A stretch of DNA of 64,000 nt from Sanguibacter gelidistatuariae (GCF_900096585.1 NZ_FMYH01000007.1:1-64000); one strand, 5' to 3'. Positions 26,301 to 35,844 are shown, numbered from the stretch's first letter. A program made the numbers and translations. Notes: generated by a model from the letters alone, not told the origin.

Positions 26301-27935
26301 TCAGACAGAGACGTCGCCGACCAGGTGGACCTTGATCCCCATCGTGTCGAACATCGCGGCCTTGGCGACGAGAGCCTTGTCCGCAGTCGCGGCGTCGGGG
26401 GCGTAGACGAGCTGGGCGTGGTTGGCCTTGTGGCGCGCCATGAACTGGTTGCGGCTGATGCCGTGCAGTACCACGTGCGCGATCGGCCACTCTGGGTTGG
26501 TCGCGTCCTTGCGCCGCTGCGTCTCAGCCTCGGGCAGCTCTGCGACGGTTCCGCGGAACAGGTCGGCCTGGAGGACATCGTCAGCGATGTAGACCCGGGA
26601 CAGGACGATCTCTCCTGGACGGCTCACCCCGTTGACGGTCGAGCCCCCCGCAGGGAAGAACACGGGGTCCTGGCGCCACCCCTCGGCCTTGTCCCAGCCA
26701 CCGAGGTGCGAGGCAGGGACGGAGCCGGAGATCTCGTAGACCCAGACGAACTCGTCGGCGTAGTCCTCACCCCAGCGCACGTCATGGAGCGTGTTGTCCG
26801 GGACCAGGCCCATCGCTGTCCACACCCGGTCAGTGACCAAGGTGTCGACGGCCACGCCCTCGTCGGCTTCGTTGAAGTGGGGGAGGGCGCGTCCCGCGTA
26901 GAGCTCTCGCGCGCCGTCGCGCGAGCGGACCGGGGGCCGCTGCGTCGAGTTGAGCATGCCCTCGGCCAGGTCGGAGGCAGGGACGAGGTCCTTGAGCCCT
27001 TGCTGGTACTGGATACCGACCGCGTCGAGGCCGAAGTCGTCGGAGATGCGCAGCGCAGCGACGTACATCTTCATCTGCCACTGCACCTGCGTGCGGGTGA
27101 GCTCGGTCGCGTCATCGGAGCCGAAGATGAACGTCATGCCTTGCTCGATGAGCCAGTCGAAGGCGGCATCGGCTTCCTCCTCGCTCACGGTGAGCATCTC
27201 TGCATACAGCGCCGACTGGGACAGCCGTTCCTTGTAGATGCCTGTCGGGTTGAGCAGCTCGTCGTCGAAGATGCCGTTGTACATGCCCATGCAGCCCTCG
27301 TCGAACACGCCGACTATCGCCTTCTCGGCGAGAAGCTGCTCGCCGAGCGCGACGCCCAGCTCCCGCTCCGGGCTTGCGGGCAGGTCGGGGAGCGGGCGCA
27401 CGTGCGAGGCATCGTGCGTAATGCGACCGGTATCGATCCACTCCGCGAGGCCCGCCCGGAACCAGTCGTCGGTGAAGTCGACCGACCAGATTGTCGAGTA
27501 CTCGGTGCCCATCTTCGTCATGCCAGCGTTGAGACCGAGCAGGCCGACAAGCCCGGGCCAGTCACCGACGAAGTTGGCGACGGTGAGGATCGGACCCTCG
27601 TGCGTGCGCAGGCCTGCCAGGACGTGGTGGGAGTACTGCCAGACCGCTTCGGCCACGATGAGCGGTGCGTCGACCGGGATGTTCCTGAAGACCTCGAGGC
27701 CCATGCGCTGGCTCGAGATGAACCCGTGACCCGTCGTCGGGTCGACGGAGTTCGCACGGATGACGGTCCAGCCGAGGTCCGCGAAGGCCGCCGTAACATC
27801 GGCCTCCATATGCGACTGGATCGACCAGCCGGCCACGTTGGCCGACTCCCGGAGGTCGCCGCTCGCGATGAGATAGGCGGTCCGGGGCGTCGTCGTGGGA
27901 CGCGCGGTCCGCTCGGGAAGGACGTAGCTGCTCAT
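26301..27935 (-). CDS. L-fucose/D-arabinose isomerase-like protein
   Basis: 544 residues of the FucI/AraA isomerase superfamily; FucI enzymes convert L-fucose to L-fuculose and D-arabinose to D-ribulose with a divalent metal. Family-like parts include GLDAVGIQYQQGLKDLVPAS, AEGMLNS (the position of a metal Glu in FucI), FNEADEGVAVDTL (the second acidic ligand region), and IAHVVLHGISRNQF with ARHKANHAQLVYA near the C-terminus where FucI has its metal His. The N-terminal third (ESANVAGWSIQSHMEADV) is divergent, and overall similarity is remote, so the substrate is not certain. It overlaps the GH116 gene by four bases and is the last gene of an operon kinase-GH116-isomerase. The kinase next to it fits a pentulose product. 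Confidence 0.68.
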   Translation of the reverse strand: MSSYVLPERTARPTTTPRTAYLIASGDLRESANVAGWSIQSHMEADVTAAFADLGWTVIRANSVDPTTGHGFISSQRMGLEVFRNIPVDAPLIVAEAVWQYSHHVLAGLRTHEGPILTVANFVGDWPGLVGLLGLNAGMTKMGTEYSTIWSVDFTDDWFRAGLAEWIDTGRITHDASHVRPLPDLPASPERELGVALGEQLLAEKAIVGVFDEGCMGMYNGIFDDELLNPTGIYKERLSQSALYAEMLTVSEEEADAAFDWLIEQGMTFIFGSDDATELTRTQVQWQMKMYVAALRISDDFGLDAVGIQYQQGLKDLVPASDLAEGMLNSTQRPPVRSRDGARELYAGRALPHFNEADEGVAVDTLVTDRVWTAMGLVPDNTLHDVRWGEDYADEFVWVYEISGSVPASHLGGWDKAEGWRQDPVFFPAGGSTVNGVSRPGEIVLSRVYIADDVLQADLFRGTVAELPEAETQRRKDATNPEWPIAHVVLHGISRNQFMARHKANHAQLVYAPDAATADKALVAKAAMFDTMGIKVHLVGDVSV

Positions 27936-30481
27936 GAGTGCTCCTGATGTGTCGGATCGGTGGCCGCACGCGACGCCGAGCAGGCGTCACCGGCCCAGAG
28001 GTGGACGGGGCCCGAGATCTCGTGGCCCCGGAGAAGGAGACGGTCTGCCCGGAGCGAGCCGCCGTCGACGTGGATCGTCAGGGTGTCGCCGTCGACGTCG
28101 ACGCGACCCCAGGCGTTCCCCGTCGTGAACAGCGCGCGCAGCGGCTCAGGGCCGATCGGGTCAAACGACAGTGTGCGGCTGGGCGCGTCCCACTGAGCGC
28201 CGGTGAACGCGAGCAGCAACCCCCACGAGGCGAGCGAGCGAGCGTAGTGGTTGCCGCACTCGATCTCGTTCCACGGGCTGCGTGCGTGCCCGTCATAGCG
28301 GGCCCGCAGCGTCCGCTCGATCGTGAGCGCGGCGTCGGGCAGGCCGGCGAACGCCAGGGTCGTCGCCACCTGGTGCTCGACCCCGGTCCACACCTCGTCG
28401 GAGTAGACGAAGGGGATCGCCGGACGCCCGCCCCGTGGCCAGGACGCGAGCAGGAGGCCCCCCTCGCCGTCGACTGCATACACCCTCTGGGTGCTCTCGT
28501 GGCGAGTGAGGTCCTCACGGAAGTTGTGCCTGACGATAGCCTCGAGCGCGCTGCGCACATGCTCGACGGGCAGGATCGGCCCGAGACCGTTGACGTAGGC
28601 GTGGAACTGACCGAGCAGCTGGTCCGAGAGCACCCCCTCGCCGTACTGGTAGCGGTGCGCGTCGACGTCCTTGACCACCTGGCGGTAGTACTCGCCGTTC
28701 CAGAGCAGCTGGTCCATGCCACGCGCAGTGCGTGCGGCGATCGCGTCCCAGGCATCGGCGCGCTCGATCTCACCGAGGTGCCTCGCCATCCGGACACCGG
28801 CTCGCAGGGCTGCGAGGAACATCGAGTTCGCGAGGGGTTCGATCCCGTGGAACTCGATGTCGTACGTGTTGTGCAGCTGGCCGTCCAGCAGCCCGTCGCC
28901 ATCCCGATCCCACTCGCGGACCGCGTGGTCAAGGGTTTGCGCCGCCGCGGGCCACAGCTCGCGCAGGAACGTGTCGTCGCCGCAGAACCGCCACTCGCGG
29001 TGCAGGCGCAGGAACGTCCCGAGCTGGCCGTCTACCGCAGGGTCCATGAACCACCGAGGGCCGCCGAACACGCGGTTCGACCGGAAGGTCTGGGCGCCGT
29101 CGGAGCCGGTCTCGAGCAGGAGCTCCACCCGCCTGGCGCTGCGTTCGAGCGACGGGAACAACCATGCGACGGTCTGCGCATAGGACCACACGTGGGTGCA
29201 CGTCCCCTCGCACGACCCACCGTGGTCGAAGGACCCCTCCCACGCCGCCATGATCGGCCCCTCGCCGAGCTCGGTGTTCGGAGTCTCGACCACGAACACC
29301 GTGGTGGACCGGACCGCCGCGATGTTGGCCCCGACGGCATCGGCAACCACAGGGTCGAGAGTCCCGCCGTAGAGCGTCTCGACGAACGTGTCAGTCGCCT
29401 GCTCGAGTTCGCGCAGCCCACCGTGCAGGTACGTCGCAGCCGACCACGCGTCGGGCCACAGAGTCGCATAGTGGTTGCGCACGACCTCGTCGCGGTGCGG
29501 GTCGTCGAGGACGATGTGCCCCTGCCAGGCTCGGCGCCGGTTCGGGAAACTCCACGCGAGCACGAACTCGAACGCCCTGACCTCACCAGGCGCAAGGGTG
29601 TGCACGATCCCGAGAGAGCCTGTGCGTATCCGCGGCAACGTCTCGAAGAGCTCGTCCTCAGTGAGGTCCGTCCGAGTGTCGCCAGGCTGTGCAAAGAGTC
29701 CGCGCGGGCGGTCCTCGAGCGTGAGCCGAGGCTCGGCGTCGAGCCGTCCGTCCGCGGTCAGGTCGTCCCAGAACAGTCTGGGCCCGTCGGGCCAGAAACC
29801 TGTCACCCACTGCGGTTTGGCAGTGGTCGACGGATCCGTCGTCGTGAGGGAGAGCGTCCCGTACCCGGGGTCGTTCTCAGGGAGCCGGATACCGAAGTCG
29901 AGTCCTCGCACGTCACCCTCCTCGTGCCACCGCACGGTCTGCTGGGCACGCATGCCAAAGGGTCCCTCGCCCCGGCCAGCGGTGTGGCTCACGCTCCCCA
30001 CGACGGTGACGTCGACGGGGACCGGGCTGGGGTTGTGCACGGTGTAGCGCAGCACGGCGCCGGGGATACTCGACGCATCGGGGTCGAGGGGGACGAGCGG
30101 TGTGAAGGCCCGCAGCGAGACCTCGACGGGGAGGTCGCCATCGGTGAAGTCAACGTCGACGACCGGGTACTCTCCGCGCATCGTCGACCCTGCGAGACGG
30201 GGCAGACCAGCTAGCCTATCGAAGCCGTACCCGGCGTCGAGGTCGTGCGGCCCGTTGAGACGTGCCTCGAGCACGCGTGTGACCGGTGTGCCACCGGCCG
30301 GTGCCGCATGGATCGCGAAGAACGAGTACGGATTGAACCGGCCCTTGTCGGGAAGGTTCTCGAGCTCCCAGTCGCGGAGCTCCCCGCGCGCTCCGAGCGA
30401 GACGTTGCCCGTCCCGATGCCGCCGAGCGGGAACGCCGCACGGTCGGCCGTGTGGGGGATCGAGCGTGAACGGTCCGTCAT
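27932..30481 (-). CDS. GH116-type glycoside hydrolase (DUF608 plus GBA2-like N-domain)
   Basis: 849 residues. The N-terminal beta-rich domain begins AAFPLGGIGTGNVSLGARGEL, the hallmark of the family 116 N-domain. The C-terminal (alpha/alpha)6 domain (DUF608) contains CTHVWSYAQTVAWLFPSLER and HNTYDIEFHGIEPLANSMFL, the segment that holds the acid/base Asp in family 116. Known members are retaining beta-glucosidases, beta-xylosidases or glucosylceramidases. No signal peptide is present, so it acts in the cytoplasm on imported oligosaccharides. It is located between the FGGY kinase (3 bp gap) and the isomerase (4-bp overlap), one operon. Substrate specificity is not readable. Confidence 0.85.
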   Translation of the reverse strand: MTDRSRSIPHTADRAAFPLGGIGTGNVSLGARGELRDWELENLPDKGRFNPYSFFAIHAAPAGGTPVTRVLEARLNGPHDLDAGYGFDRLAGLPRLAGSTMRGEYPVVDVDFTDGDLPVEVSLRAFTPLVPLDPDASSIPGAVLRYTVHNPSPVPVDVTVVGSVSHTAGRGEGPFGMRAQQTVRWHEEGDVRGLDFGIRLPENDPGYGTLSLTTTDPSTTAKPQWVTGFWPDGPRLFWDDLTADGRLDAEPRLTLEDRPRGLFAQPGDTRTDLTEDELFETLPRIRTGSLGIVHTLAPGEVRAFEFVLAWSFPNRRRAWQGHIVLDDPHRDEVVRNHYATLWPDAWSAATYLHGGLRELEQATDTFVETLYGGTLDPVVADAVGANIAAVRSTTVFVVETPNTELGEGPIMAAWEGSFDHGGSCEGTCTHVWSYAQTVAWLFPSLERSARRVELLLETGSDGAQTFRSNRVFGGPRWFMDPAVDGQLGTFLRLHREWRFCGDDTFLRELWPAAAQTLDHAVREWDRDGDGLLDGQLHNTYDIEFHGIEPLANSMFLAALRAGVRMARHLGEIERADAWDAIAARTARGMDQLLWNGEYYRQVVKDVDAHRYQYGEGVLSDQLLGQFHAYVNGLGPILPVEHVRSALEAIVRHNFREDLTRHESTQRVYAVDGEGGLLLASWPRGGRPAIPFVYSDEVWTGVEHQVATTLAFAGLPDAALTIERTLRARYDGHARSPWNEIECGNHYARSLASWGLLLAFTGAQWDAPSRTLSFDPIGPEPLRALFTTGNAWGRVDVDGDTLTIHVDGGSLRADRLLLRGHEISGPVHLWAGDACSASRAATDPTHQEHS

Positions 30482-30484
30482 GGT

Positions 30485-31975
30485 CTACTCCTGCCTTTGG
30501 TGTGTCGCGAGCTCGTGCACGACGGGGACTGTCGCCTCGTACAGGTGCAGGAACCGGTCGAAGAGCGTGTCGTAGGTTGCGGCGAGGTCGCGGTCGGGGG
30601 TGATGCGGGTCGTCACCGGGTTCCACCGGACGATGTCGGGCTCATCACCGGGAGCCGCGACGGCGCTCGCGGCGAGGAACGCCGCCCCGTAGCTCGCCCC
30701 GATCGTCGTCGCGGGGACCTCCTGGACCAGACCGGTCACGTCAGAGACGATCTGGAGCCAGAGCCAGCCCTGGGTCCCGCCGCCTACGGCGACGATGCGC
30801 CGAATGTCTGCGCCTGCCGCCCGCATCGTCTCGACGTTGTGCCGGACTGCCAGCGCGGTGGCCTCGAGCGCGGCACGGAAGAGGTCGCCGCGTGTGTGGG
30901 TAAGCGTGAGTCCTGCGATGACGCCTCGAGCGTCGGGGTCGAGGATCGGCGTGCGCTCGCCAGCGAAGTACGGCAGCACGACGAGCCCGTGGGCTCCGGG
31001 TGGGGAGGCAGCCGCCTCGGCGAGCAGCTGGGGGAAGTCGGCGGACGTGAGGTCCTTGAGCCAGGCCGTGAGGGCGCCCGAGGTGGCGAGCCCTCCGGCG
31101 AGGTTGCGTGTGCCCGGGAAAGCGCCGACCGTCGTCCACATCGATGGTGTGCGCAGCGTCGTCCGACCCGTCGCGACGAGGAACATGGTGGTTCCGTACA
31201 TGAGCATGAGGTCGCCCTCGCCGTGCGCGCCGACGCTTACCGCTTCTGTCCATGCGTCGATGGTCCCGGCAATGACCGGGACGCCCGCAGGGATACCTGT
31301 CGGGGCCGAGGCCTCAGGAGTGACGGTGCCCGCAATCTCACCGGCCCACATGAGTCGTGGTGCCTCCAGGCCCGGTGCGTACCTGTCCCACCAGGCGTCG
31401 TGCCACCCCTCGGAGTCGATGTCGTAGAGCGGAGACATCTGGCTCGCCGACTGGTGGTCGAGCACGTAGGCACCTGTGAGCTTGCGTGCGAGCCAGGACG
31501 CAGGCATGAAGAGACGACGTGCCCGCGCGTACGCCTCGGGCTCCTCGTCGTGGACCCAGACGATCTTGGGGCCACCGGCCTGGGACGTGAGCATCGAGCC
31601 GCCGACGCGGGTGATCGCGTCCTCGCCGAGCTCAACTGTCATGCGCTCCGCTTGGGCTGTGGCGCGGGTGTCAACTCCGTAGAGGATCGCGGGCCGGACA
31701 GGCTCGTCGTGCTCGTCGGCGAGCAGGACGCACGGCCCCATGCCGCTGACGCCGACGGCAAGGAGCTCGACGTCGGCTCCGGTGAGCAGCTCGCGGCAGA
31801 GGTCGACGAGTTCGGACCACCACACGGCGCCGTCCATCTCGACGTGACCTGGAGCTGGCCTGGACACCGAGTGCGTGACCGAGGCTGACCGCAGGACTCT
31901 GCCGTCCGGTGTGACGAGGACACCCTTGCTACTGGACGTACCGATATCGATTCCGAGAGTGCAGTGCAAGGACAC
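30485..31975 (-). CDS. FGGY-family carbohydrate kinase
   Basis: 496 residues from the GTG at 31975, which has AAGGAGG five bases upstream. The N-terminal ATPase fold starts LGIDIGTSSSKGVLVTPDG; the YGVDTRA motif, the GTIDAWTEAVSVGA segment with the catalytic Asp, and GGGTQGWLWLQIVSDVTG with EVPATTIGASYGAAFLA are all FGGY features. Members phosphorylate pentuloses or related sugars (xylulose, ribulose, L-fuculose, erythritol). In this operon with a FucI-like isomerase, a ribulokinase-type role is the simplest reading. A perfect GAAATCGATTTC operator lies 58 bp upstream of its start, so it heads the operon and is probably repressed by the adjacent LacI protein. Confidence 0.87.
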   Translation of the reverse strand: MSLHCTLGIDIGTSSSKGVLVTPDGRVLRSASVTHSVSRPAPGHVEMDGAVWWSELVDLCRELLTGADVELLAVGVSGMGPCVLLADEHDEPVRPAILYGVDTRATAQAERMTVELGEDAITRVGGSMLTSQAGGPKIVWVHDEEPEAYARARRLFMPASWLARKLTGAYVLDHQSASQMSPLYDIDSEGWHDAWWDRYAPGLEAPRLMWAGEIAGTVTPEASAPTGIPAGVPVIAGTIDAWTEAVSVGAHGEGDLMLMYGTTMFLVATGRTTLRTPSMWTTVGAFPGTRNLAGGLATSGALTAWLKDLTSADFPQLLAEAAASPPGAHGLVVLPYFAGERTPILDPDARGVIAGLTLTHTRGDLFRAALEATALAVRHNVETMRAAGADIRRIVAVGGGTQGWLWLQIVSDVTGLVQEVPATTIGASYGAAFLAASAVAAPGDEPDIVRWNPVTTRITPDRDLAATYDTLFDRFLHLYEATVPVVHELATHQRQE

Positions 31976-32032
31976 GTCATCCTCCTTGATCAGGTGTCGC
32001 ACCAACGCCGGTGCAGACTGCCAGATTAGACG

Positions 32033-32044
32033 AAATCGATTTCA
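32033..32044. promoter_or_regulatory. LacI-type operator 3
   Basis: GAAATCGATTTC, a perfect palindrome, upstream of the kinase-GH116-isomerase operon and just downstream of the lacI-like gene. Confidence 0.78.
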
Positions 32045-32082
32045 GATGCAATCGCGCTAATTCGCGGTCAGGAGGGGGTAGG

Positions 32083-33072
32083 TCAGGAGGTGCGAGCGGC
32101 CGTCGCCGACTCCAGGGAAGAGGGCAGAACGACGGTGCGGGCAGGCTGGTGATCCCCTGCGATGCGCTCGAGCAGCTGGGTCGCGGCTGTGACGCCCATG
32201 TGCCGGGCGGGCAGGCGGACCACTGTCACGGCTGACGGGCTCAGCGTGGTGAAAGGCAGCGAGCCGACGACTGAGACCCCGAAGGCCGGCGGTGTGAGTC
32301 CATGTTCGGTGAGAACCTGGATCGCGCCGACTCCCAGTAGGTTGTTGCTCGCGACGACGGAGTCTGGCGGCTCAGGAAGAGCGAGCAGATCCTCCATGGC
32401 CTCTCGGCCTCCGTCGACCCGGAAGGTGGAATAGCGCAGCAGCTCGTCAGGGTCGAGGTCAGGCAGCCGCTGGCGAAGGATCGCGCGCCAGCCGTCGGCG
32501 CGCTCGTAGGCGGTCTCGACGTCCTGCGGGCCGGTGATGCAGGCGATGCGCCGGAACCCCGTCCGCACGAGGTTCTCGGTCGCGGCCTTGCCTGCGCGGA
32601 AGTTGTCCATGATGACGCGGTCGGTGTCGTAGTCGGTCTGTCTGTCGACAGTGACCACAGGCCGACCGGCCGTGAGGATGTCGTCGAGGTCAGATTTGTC
32701 TGATGCCGGAGCGAGGATGACGCCAGCCATGTTCTCCGAGAGCGCGATCTGGAGATAGGTCGTCTCCTTCTCGAGGTCGGAGTCGGTGTTGCACAAAACC
32801 ACCGAGTATCCGGCGCTCTGCGCGACGTCTTCGACGCCGCGGGCGAGCTCGGTGAAGTATGGGTTCTCGATGTCAGGGATGATGAGCGCGATGACCTCAG
32901 CGCTCTGCTTGCGCAGCGTCCGGGCTGCTCGGCTCGGGGTGAACCGCAGCTCGCGAGAGGCCTCGCGCACAGCGGCGACCTTCTCGACCGACACTCCGGC
33001 GCCGTTGAACACCCGGGACACCGTCGCGGGCGACACTCCGGCGAGCTTCGCGACCTCGTAGATCGTCGCCAT
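32083..33072 (-). CDS. LacI family transcriptional repressor
   Basis: 329 residues. The N-terminal LacI helix-turn-helix is MATIYEVAKLAGVSPATVSRVFNGAG in two parts (TIYEVAKLAGVSPATVSRVF followed by NGAG), with the hinge region RFTPSRAARTLRKQ. The periplasmic-binding-protein-like sugar-sensing domain spans the rest (VIALIIPDIENPYFTELARG, VILAPASDKSD, SVVASNNLLGVGAIQVL). It is located in the middle of the locus, and the six GAAATCGATTTC-type sites around it are typical LacI operators. It has GAAATCGGTTTC 64 bp upstream and may autorepress. Expected ligand: a sugar or sugar phosphate derived from the imported glycan. Confidence 0.92.
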   Translation of the reverse strand: MATIYEVAKLAGVSPATVSRVFNGAGVSVEKVAAVREASRELRFTPSRAARTLRKQSAEVIALIIPDIENPYFTELARGVEDVAQSAGYSVVLCNTDSDLEKETTYLQIALSENMAGVILAPASDKSDLDDILTAGRPVVTVDRQTDYDTDRVIMDNFRAGKAATENLVRTGFRRIACITGPQDVETAYERADGWRAILRQRLPDLDPDELLRYSTFRVDGGREAMEDLLALPEPPDSVVASNNLLGVGAIQVLTEHGLTPPAFGVSVVGSLPFTTLSPSAVTVVRLPARHMGVTAATQLLERIAGDHQPARTVVLPSSLESATAARTS

Positions 33073-33135
33073 GGGAATCCTGCTTCCTCGTCTCGGGCCA
33101 CGGTTGACACCACCGGGTACCCAGCCTACGATCTT

Positions 33136-33147
33136 GAAATCGGTTTC
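33136..33147. promoter_or_regulatory. LacI-type operator 4
   Basis: TTGAAATCGGTTTCAA at 33134-33149 is an extended 16-bp near-palindrome with core GAAATCGGTTTC. It lies in the divergent gap between lacI and the DUF2961/GH172 gene and can control both. Confidence 0.75.
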
Positions 33148-33209
33148 AATTTTACGGCAGCCTACTCAATCTGGCTACCGCCAAGCATCGACACGAGGAA
33201 GTGCCACTG

Positions 33210-34346
33210 ATGAACGTCCCCATGCCTCCCGACTTGGCCAGCGTATCGCGACTGCGTGGCACTCTCACGCGATCGATCTCACCAGAGAACTTCGACGGCT
33301 CCGCCGGAGGCGGCGGCCGTGCGACCGAAGGGACCGGCGCCGAGTGTGCCCGTGACCTCGGCCCCGAGTGGAAGATCTCCCCGAGCGTTGACATCAAGGC
33401 CGGGGAGACCTTCGACCTCGCCCGGATCGACGGTCCTGGCCGGATCACCCATATCTGGATCACCACGCACACCGACAACTGGCGCACACTCGTGCTGCGG
33501 GCGTTCTGGGACGGTGCGCAGGAGCCTGCGGTCGAGGTGCCCTACGGTGACTTCTTCTGCAACGGCTGGGGAGTGTTCGCCCAGGTCAGCTCTCAAGTCG
33601 TCGCAGCCAACCCGCACGGCGGGTTCAACTCCTACTGGCCAATGCCATTCCGCGAGGGCGCGCGGCTCACCGTCGAGAACACGAGCGACGTCGACGTCCG
33701 CATCTACTACCAGGTGACGTACGAGATCGGGGGCGACTACTCCGCTGAGGGCTACTTCCACGCGCAGTGGCGGCGCTCGAACCCGCTCGAGGAGCTGGCA
33801 ACCCACACGATCCTCGAGGGGATCGAAGGGCAGGGGCAGTACGTTGGGACCTACATCGCCTGGGGTGTGAACTCCAACGGCTGGTGGGGCGAGGGTGAGC
33901 TCAAGTTCTACCTCGACGACGATACGGATTACCCGACGATCTGTGGGACCGGAACCGAGGACTACTTCGGCGGCGCTTGGAACTTCGACATCCCTGGGCA
34001 GGGGTACACCGAGTTCTCGACCCCGTACCTCGGGATGCCTCAGGTCATCAGGCCCGACGGGCTCTATGTGAGCCAGCAGCGCTTTGGCATGTATCGCTGG
34101 CACCTGCTCGACCCGATCCACTTCCGTACAGGCATCCCGAAGGTTGACGTCCAGGCCTTGGGCTGGCGCAGCGGATGGCGCTACCTCCCGCTGCGTGACG
34201 ACATCGCCTCGACGGCGATGTTCTACCTCGACAGGCCCACGGCGCGCCGACCGAAGGCGCCCACGGCCGACGACATGGAGGTTCACCTAGGGACCGCTCC
34301 GGTGCCAGACATCGGTGCGACCCCGCCGCGGGATCCTCGGGGCTGA
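33210..34346 (+). CDS. DUF2961/GH172-family glycoside hydrolase
   Basis: 378 residues from the ATG at 33210 (GAGGA 11 bases upstream; a GTG at 33201 is possible but too close to the site). Family features: the N-terminal SISPENFDGSAGGGGRAT, GPGRITHIWITTHTDN, PYGDFFCNGWG, then GWWGEGELKFYLDDD and GTGTEDYFGGAWNF, which contain the conserved Glu residues expected for catalysis, and YRWHLLDPIHF. Characterised GH172 enzymes are exo-alpha-D-arabinofuranosidases or alpha-D-fructofuranosidases (difructose dianhydride I synthase/hydrolase); the fold forms trimers. No signal peptide is present, so it works in the cytoplasm. It is preceded by LacI-type operator 4 and transcribed alone. Confidence 0.88.
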   Translation: MNVPMPPDLASVSRLRGTLTRSISPENFDGSAGGGGRATEGTGAECARDLGPEWKISPSVDIKAGETFDLARIDGPGRITHIWITTHTDNWRTLVLRAFWDGAQEPAVEVPYGDFFCNGWGVFAQVSSQVVAANPHGGFNSYWPMPFREGARLTVENTSDVDVRIYYQVTYEIGGDYSAEGYFHAQWRRSNPLEELATHTILEGIEGQGQYVGTYIAWGVNSNGWWGEGELKFYLDDDTDYPTICGTGTEDYFGGAWNFDIPGQGYTEFSTPYLGMPQVIRPDGLYVSQQRFGMYRWHLLDPIHFRTGIPKVDVQALGWRSGWRYLPLRDDIASTAMFYLDRPTARRPKAPTADDMEVHLGTAPVPDIGATPPRDPRG

Positions 34347-34572
34347 CAGAGCCGAAGTAGCTGACATGACCGGACCGAGCTACGACGGAGTGCCCGCCGG
34401 GTGAGACCGCGGGCCCCCGCGCCTACGGGTGGCTTGCGTCGACCAGGTGACCACGGTGCTCACCCGCGAGCGACGGCGACCTGGAGCCGAGCTCATGGGT
34501 CGGCAACGGGGCGCTGTACGCCACGGCTGTCAGACGGGACAGGGTTCGCCGCGCACGGGTGGAGCGACATCC

Positions 34573-34668
34573 TCCGAGTCCGAGCTCTGGGACTCCGGAC
34601 GGGTATCCCAGAGCCAGGGCGCGGAACTGTTCAGGCGCGCGCCGCTGGTCTGGAGCCAGCGGTCTGAG
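34573..34668 (+). pseudogene. Short relic resembling the N-terminal domain of GH78 alpha-L-rhamnosidases
   Basis: Frame 1 reads SESELWDSGRVSQSQGAELF followed by RRAPLVWSQRSE, which resembles the LWDSGRV...YxGPxLxSxxRYxW block near the N-terminus of GH78 proteins. Nothing else of that 900-residue family is present: no start, no catalytic domain. The rest of 34347-34776 contains no readable gene. The call rests on about 30 residues. Confidence 0.4.
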
Positions 34669-34676
34669 TTAATTGT

Positions 34677-34688
34677 GAAATCGATACC
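34677..34688. promoter_or_regulatory. LacI-type operator 5
   Basis: GAAATCGATACC, a partial match with an intact left half-site, 89 bp upstream of the decayed Gfo/Idh/MocA gene. Confidence 0.55.
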
Positions 34689-34776
34689 GAGAAGCGAATG
34701 TGGACGACAGCCTTGTCGTGAAACACCGTCCGAGCGCCCTCGCGGCTCGCGTGGACGCCGACAAAGGAGTGCGTAC

Positions 34777-35835
34777 ATGATCGATGCCCTCGTTGTCGGC
34801 GGCGGGTTTGGCCGCAGCTTCCTCCACCCGTTCCAACTCCATCCAGAGGCGGGCACCGTGGGCCTCGTCGAGCCCGACCTCTGGCTGCGGCGTGAGCCCG
34901 TTGGAATGCCGTCCACGTGAACTCGCCTGCGTGGTGCCACGTCGAGCGCACCCTTGCCGTGCTCCGGTCCGGGGGGGGGTGTGCGAGCGCCGTGCCGATG
35001 GCCACCAGCCTCGTGGACGTCTTCCGTGGGAGGGAGGCGGCTGCGGCGGCCCGGGGCGCTACATGATGACGGAGGCCTCGCTCTACCAGCGTGAGTATCT
35101 CTACACCTGCCACCTGCGGTAGTCCAGGGCGCTTGGACGTCTCGGCTACCTCAGCGGTGCCCGCATGCAGGACCTCGACGGACTCCCGCCCTACTGGATG
35201 GGCTATTTGCCGATGCAGCACGCGATCCTTGTCGTGGCACCGTTGCTGGGTTTGGCGGGGGGAGCGGGCCAGCTCCGTCGCCTGTCTGGGTTCAGGCGTA
35301 CACCGTCCGCAGCGCGAGGGTGACGAGGCCAATCCGTTCCCCATCGAGACCGCCATCTTCACCCTCACGGGCAGGCGCTCCTTGCCGCGCAGATCGCGTT
35401 GTCGTTTTCCGAGGACGGCCGCGCCTACGCCGAGAGGTTCGAGGTATACGGCGACTTGAGGGGTGCTCGAGCGGCCCTCGATCGAGGGTGGACCGGCTGT
35501 CGTGTATGCGGCGGGTTCGCAGGATCAGGCGGGCCGTGGACGCCCGATCACGCGAGAGGAGGTCGAGGCGTCCGACAGTGCCGATCTCTTGCCGGAGCCG
35601 TTGTGCCTGTTGCCCGCCCTCGGTCTATGCCCCGCATGGACTGCCCGCGATCGAGGTTCCGGCTAGGCGCGGTGGATGCCATCCGCACCTTGTGTGCGAG
35701 CTCGTCTCGGCCGTTGTCGTCGACCGCGAGCCAGCCATCGGAGCGGCCCGCGCTGCCTCGATCGCGGCCGGGCGTCGCCGCGCACGAGTCGGCGCTGTTG
35801 GGCGGTCAGATGCTCGAGATACCCCAGTTCAAGGG
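34777..35835 (+). pseudogene. Decayed Gfo/Idh/MocA-family oxidoreductase gene
   Basis: Fragments of one NAD(P)-dependent oxidoreductase are spread over three frames in the correct order: MIDALVVGGGFGRSFLHPFQ (dinucleotide-binding start, ATG 34777 with AAAGGAG upstream), VERTLAVLRSG, RYMMTEASLYQREYLYTCHL, GRLGYLSGARMQDLDGLPPY, NPFPIETAIFTLTG, FSEDGRAYAERFEVYGDL, GGCHPHLVCELVSAVV and finally PGVAAHESALLGGQMLEIPQ. Several frameshifts and stops (for example a TGA at 34918 and a TAG near 35121) and a run of nine G at 34971-34979 interrupt it. It is preceded by LacI-type operator 5 and ends just before operator 6. The intact gene would probably have encoded a sugar or sugar-acid dehydrogenase of the locus. 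Confidence 0.8.
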
Positions 35836-35844
35836 CTTGCAGTT

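Noticed and set aside
24178-35835. Explaining all broken genes in the sugar locus as sequencing errors
   Set aside because: Single-base errors could explain some frameshifts, but the 5'-deleted MFS and Ohr relics and the large loss in the GH78-like relic are not single-base changes. Resequencing remains the test.
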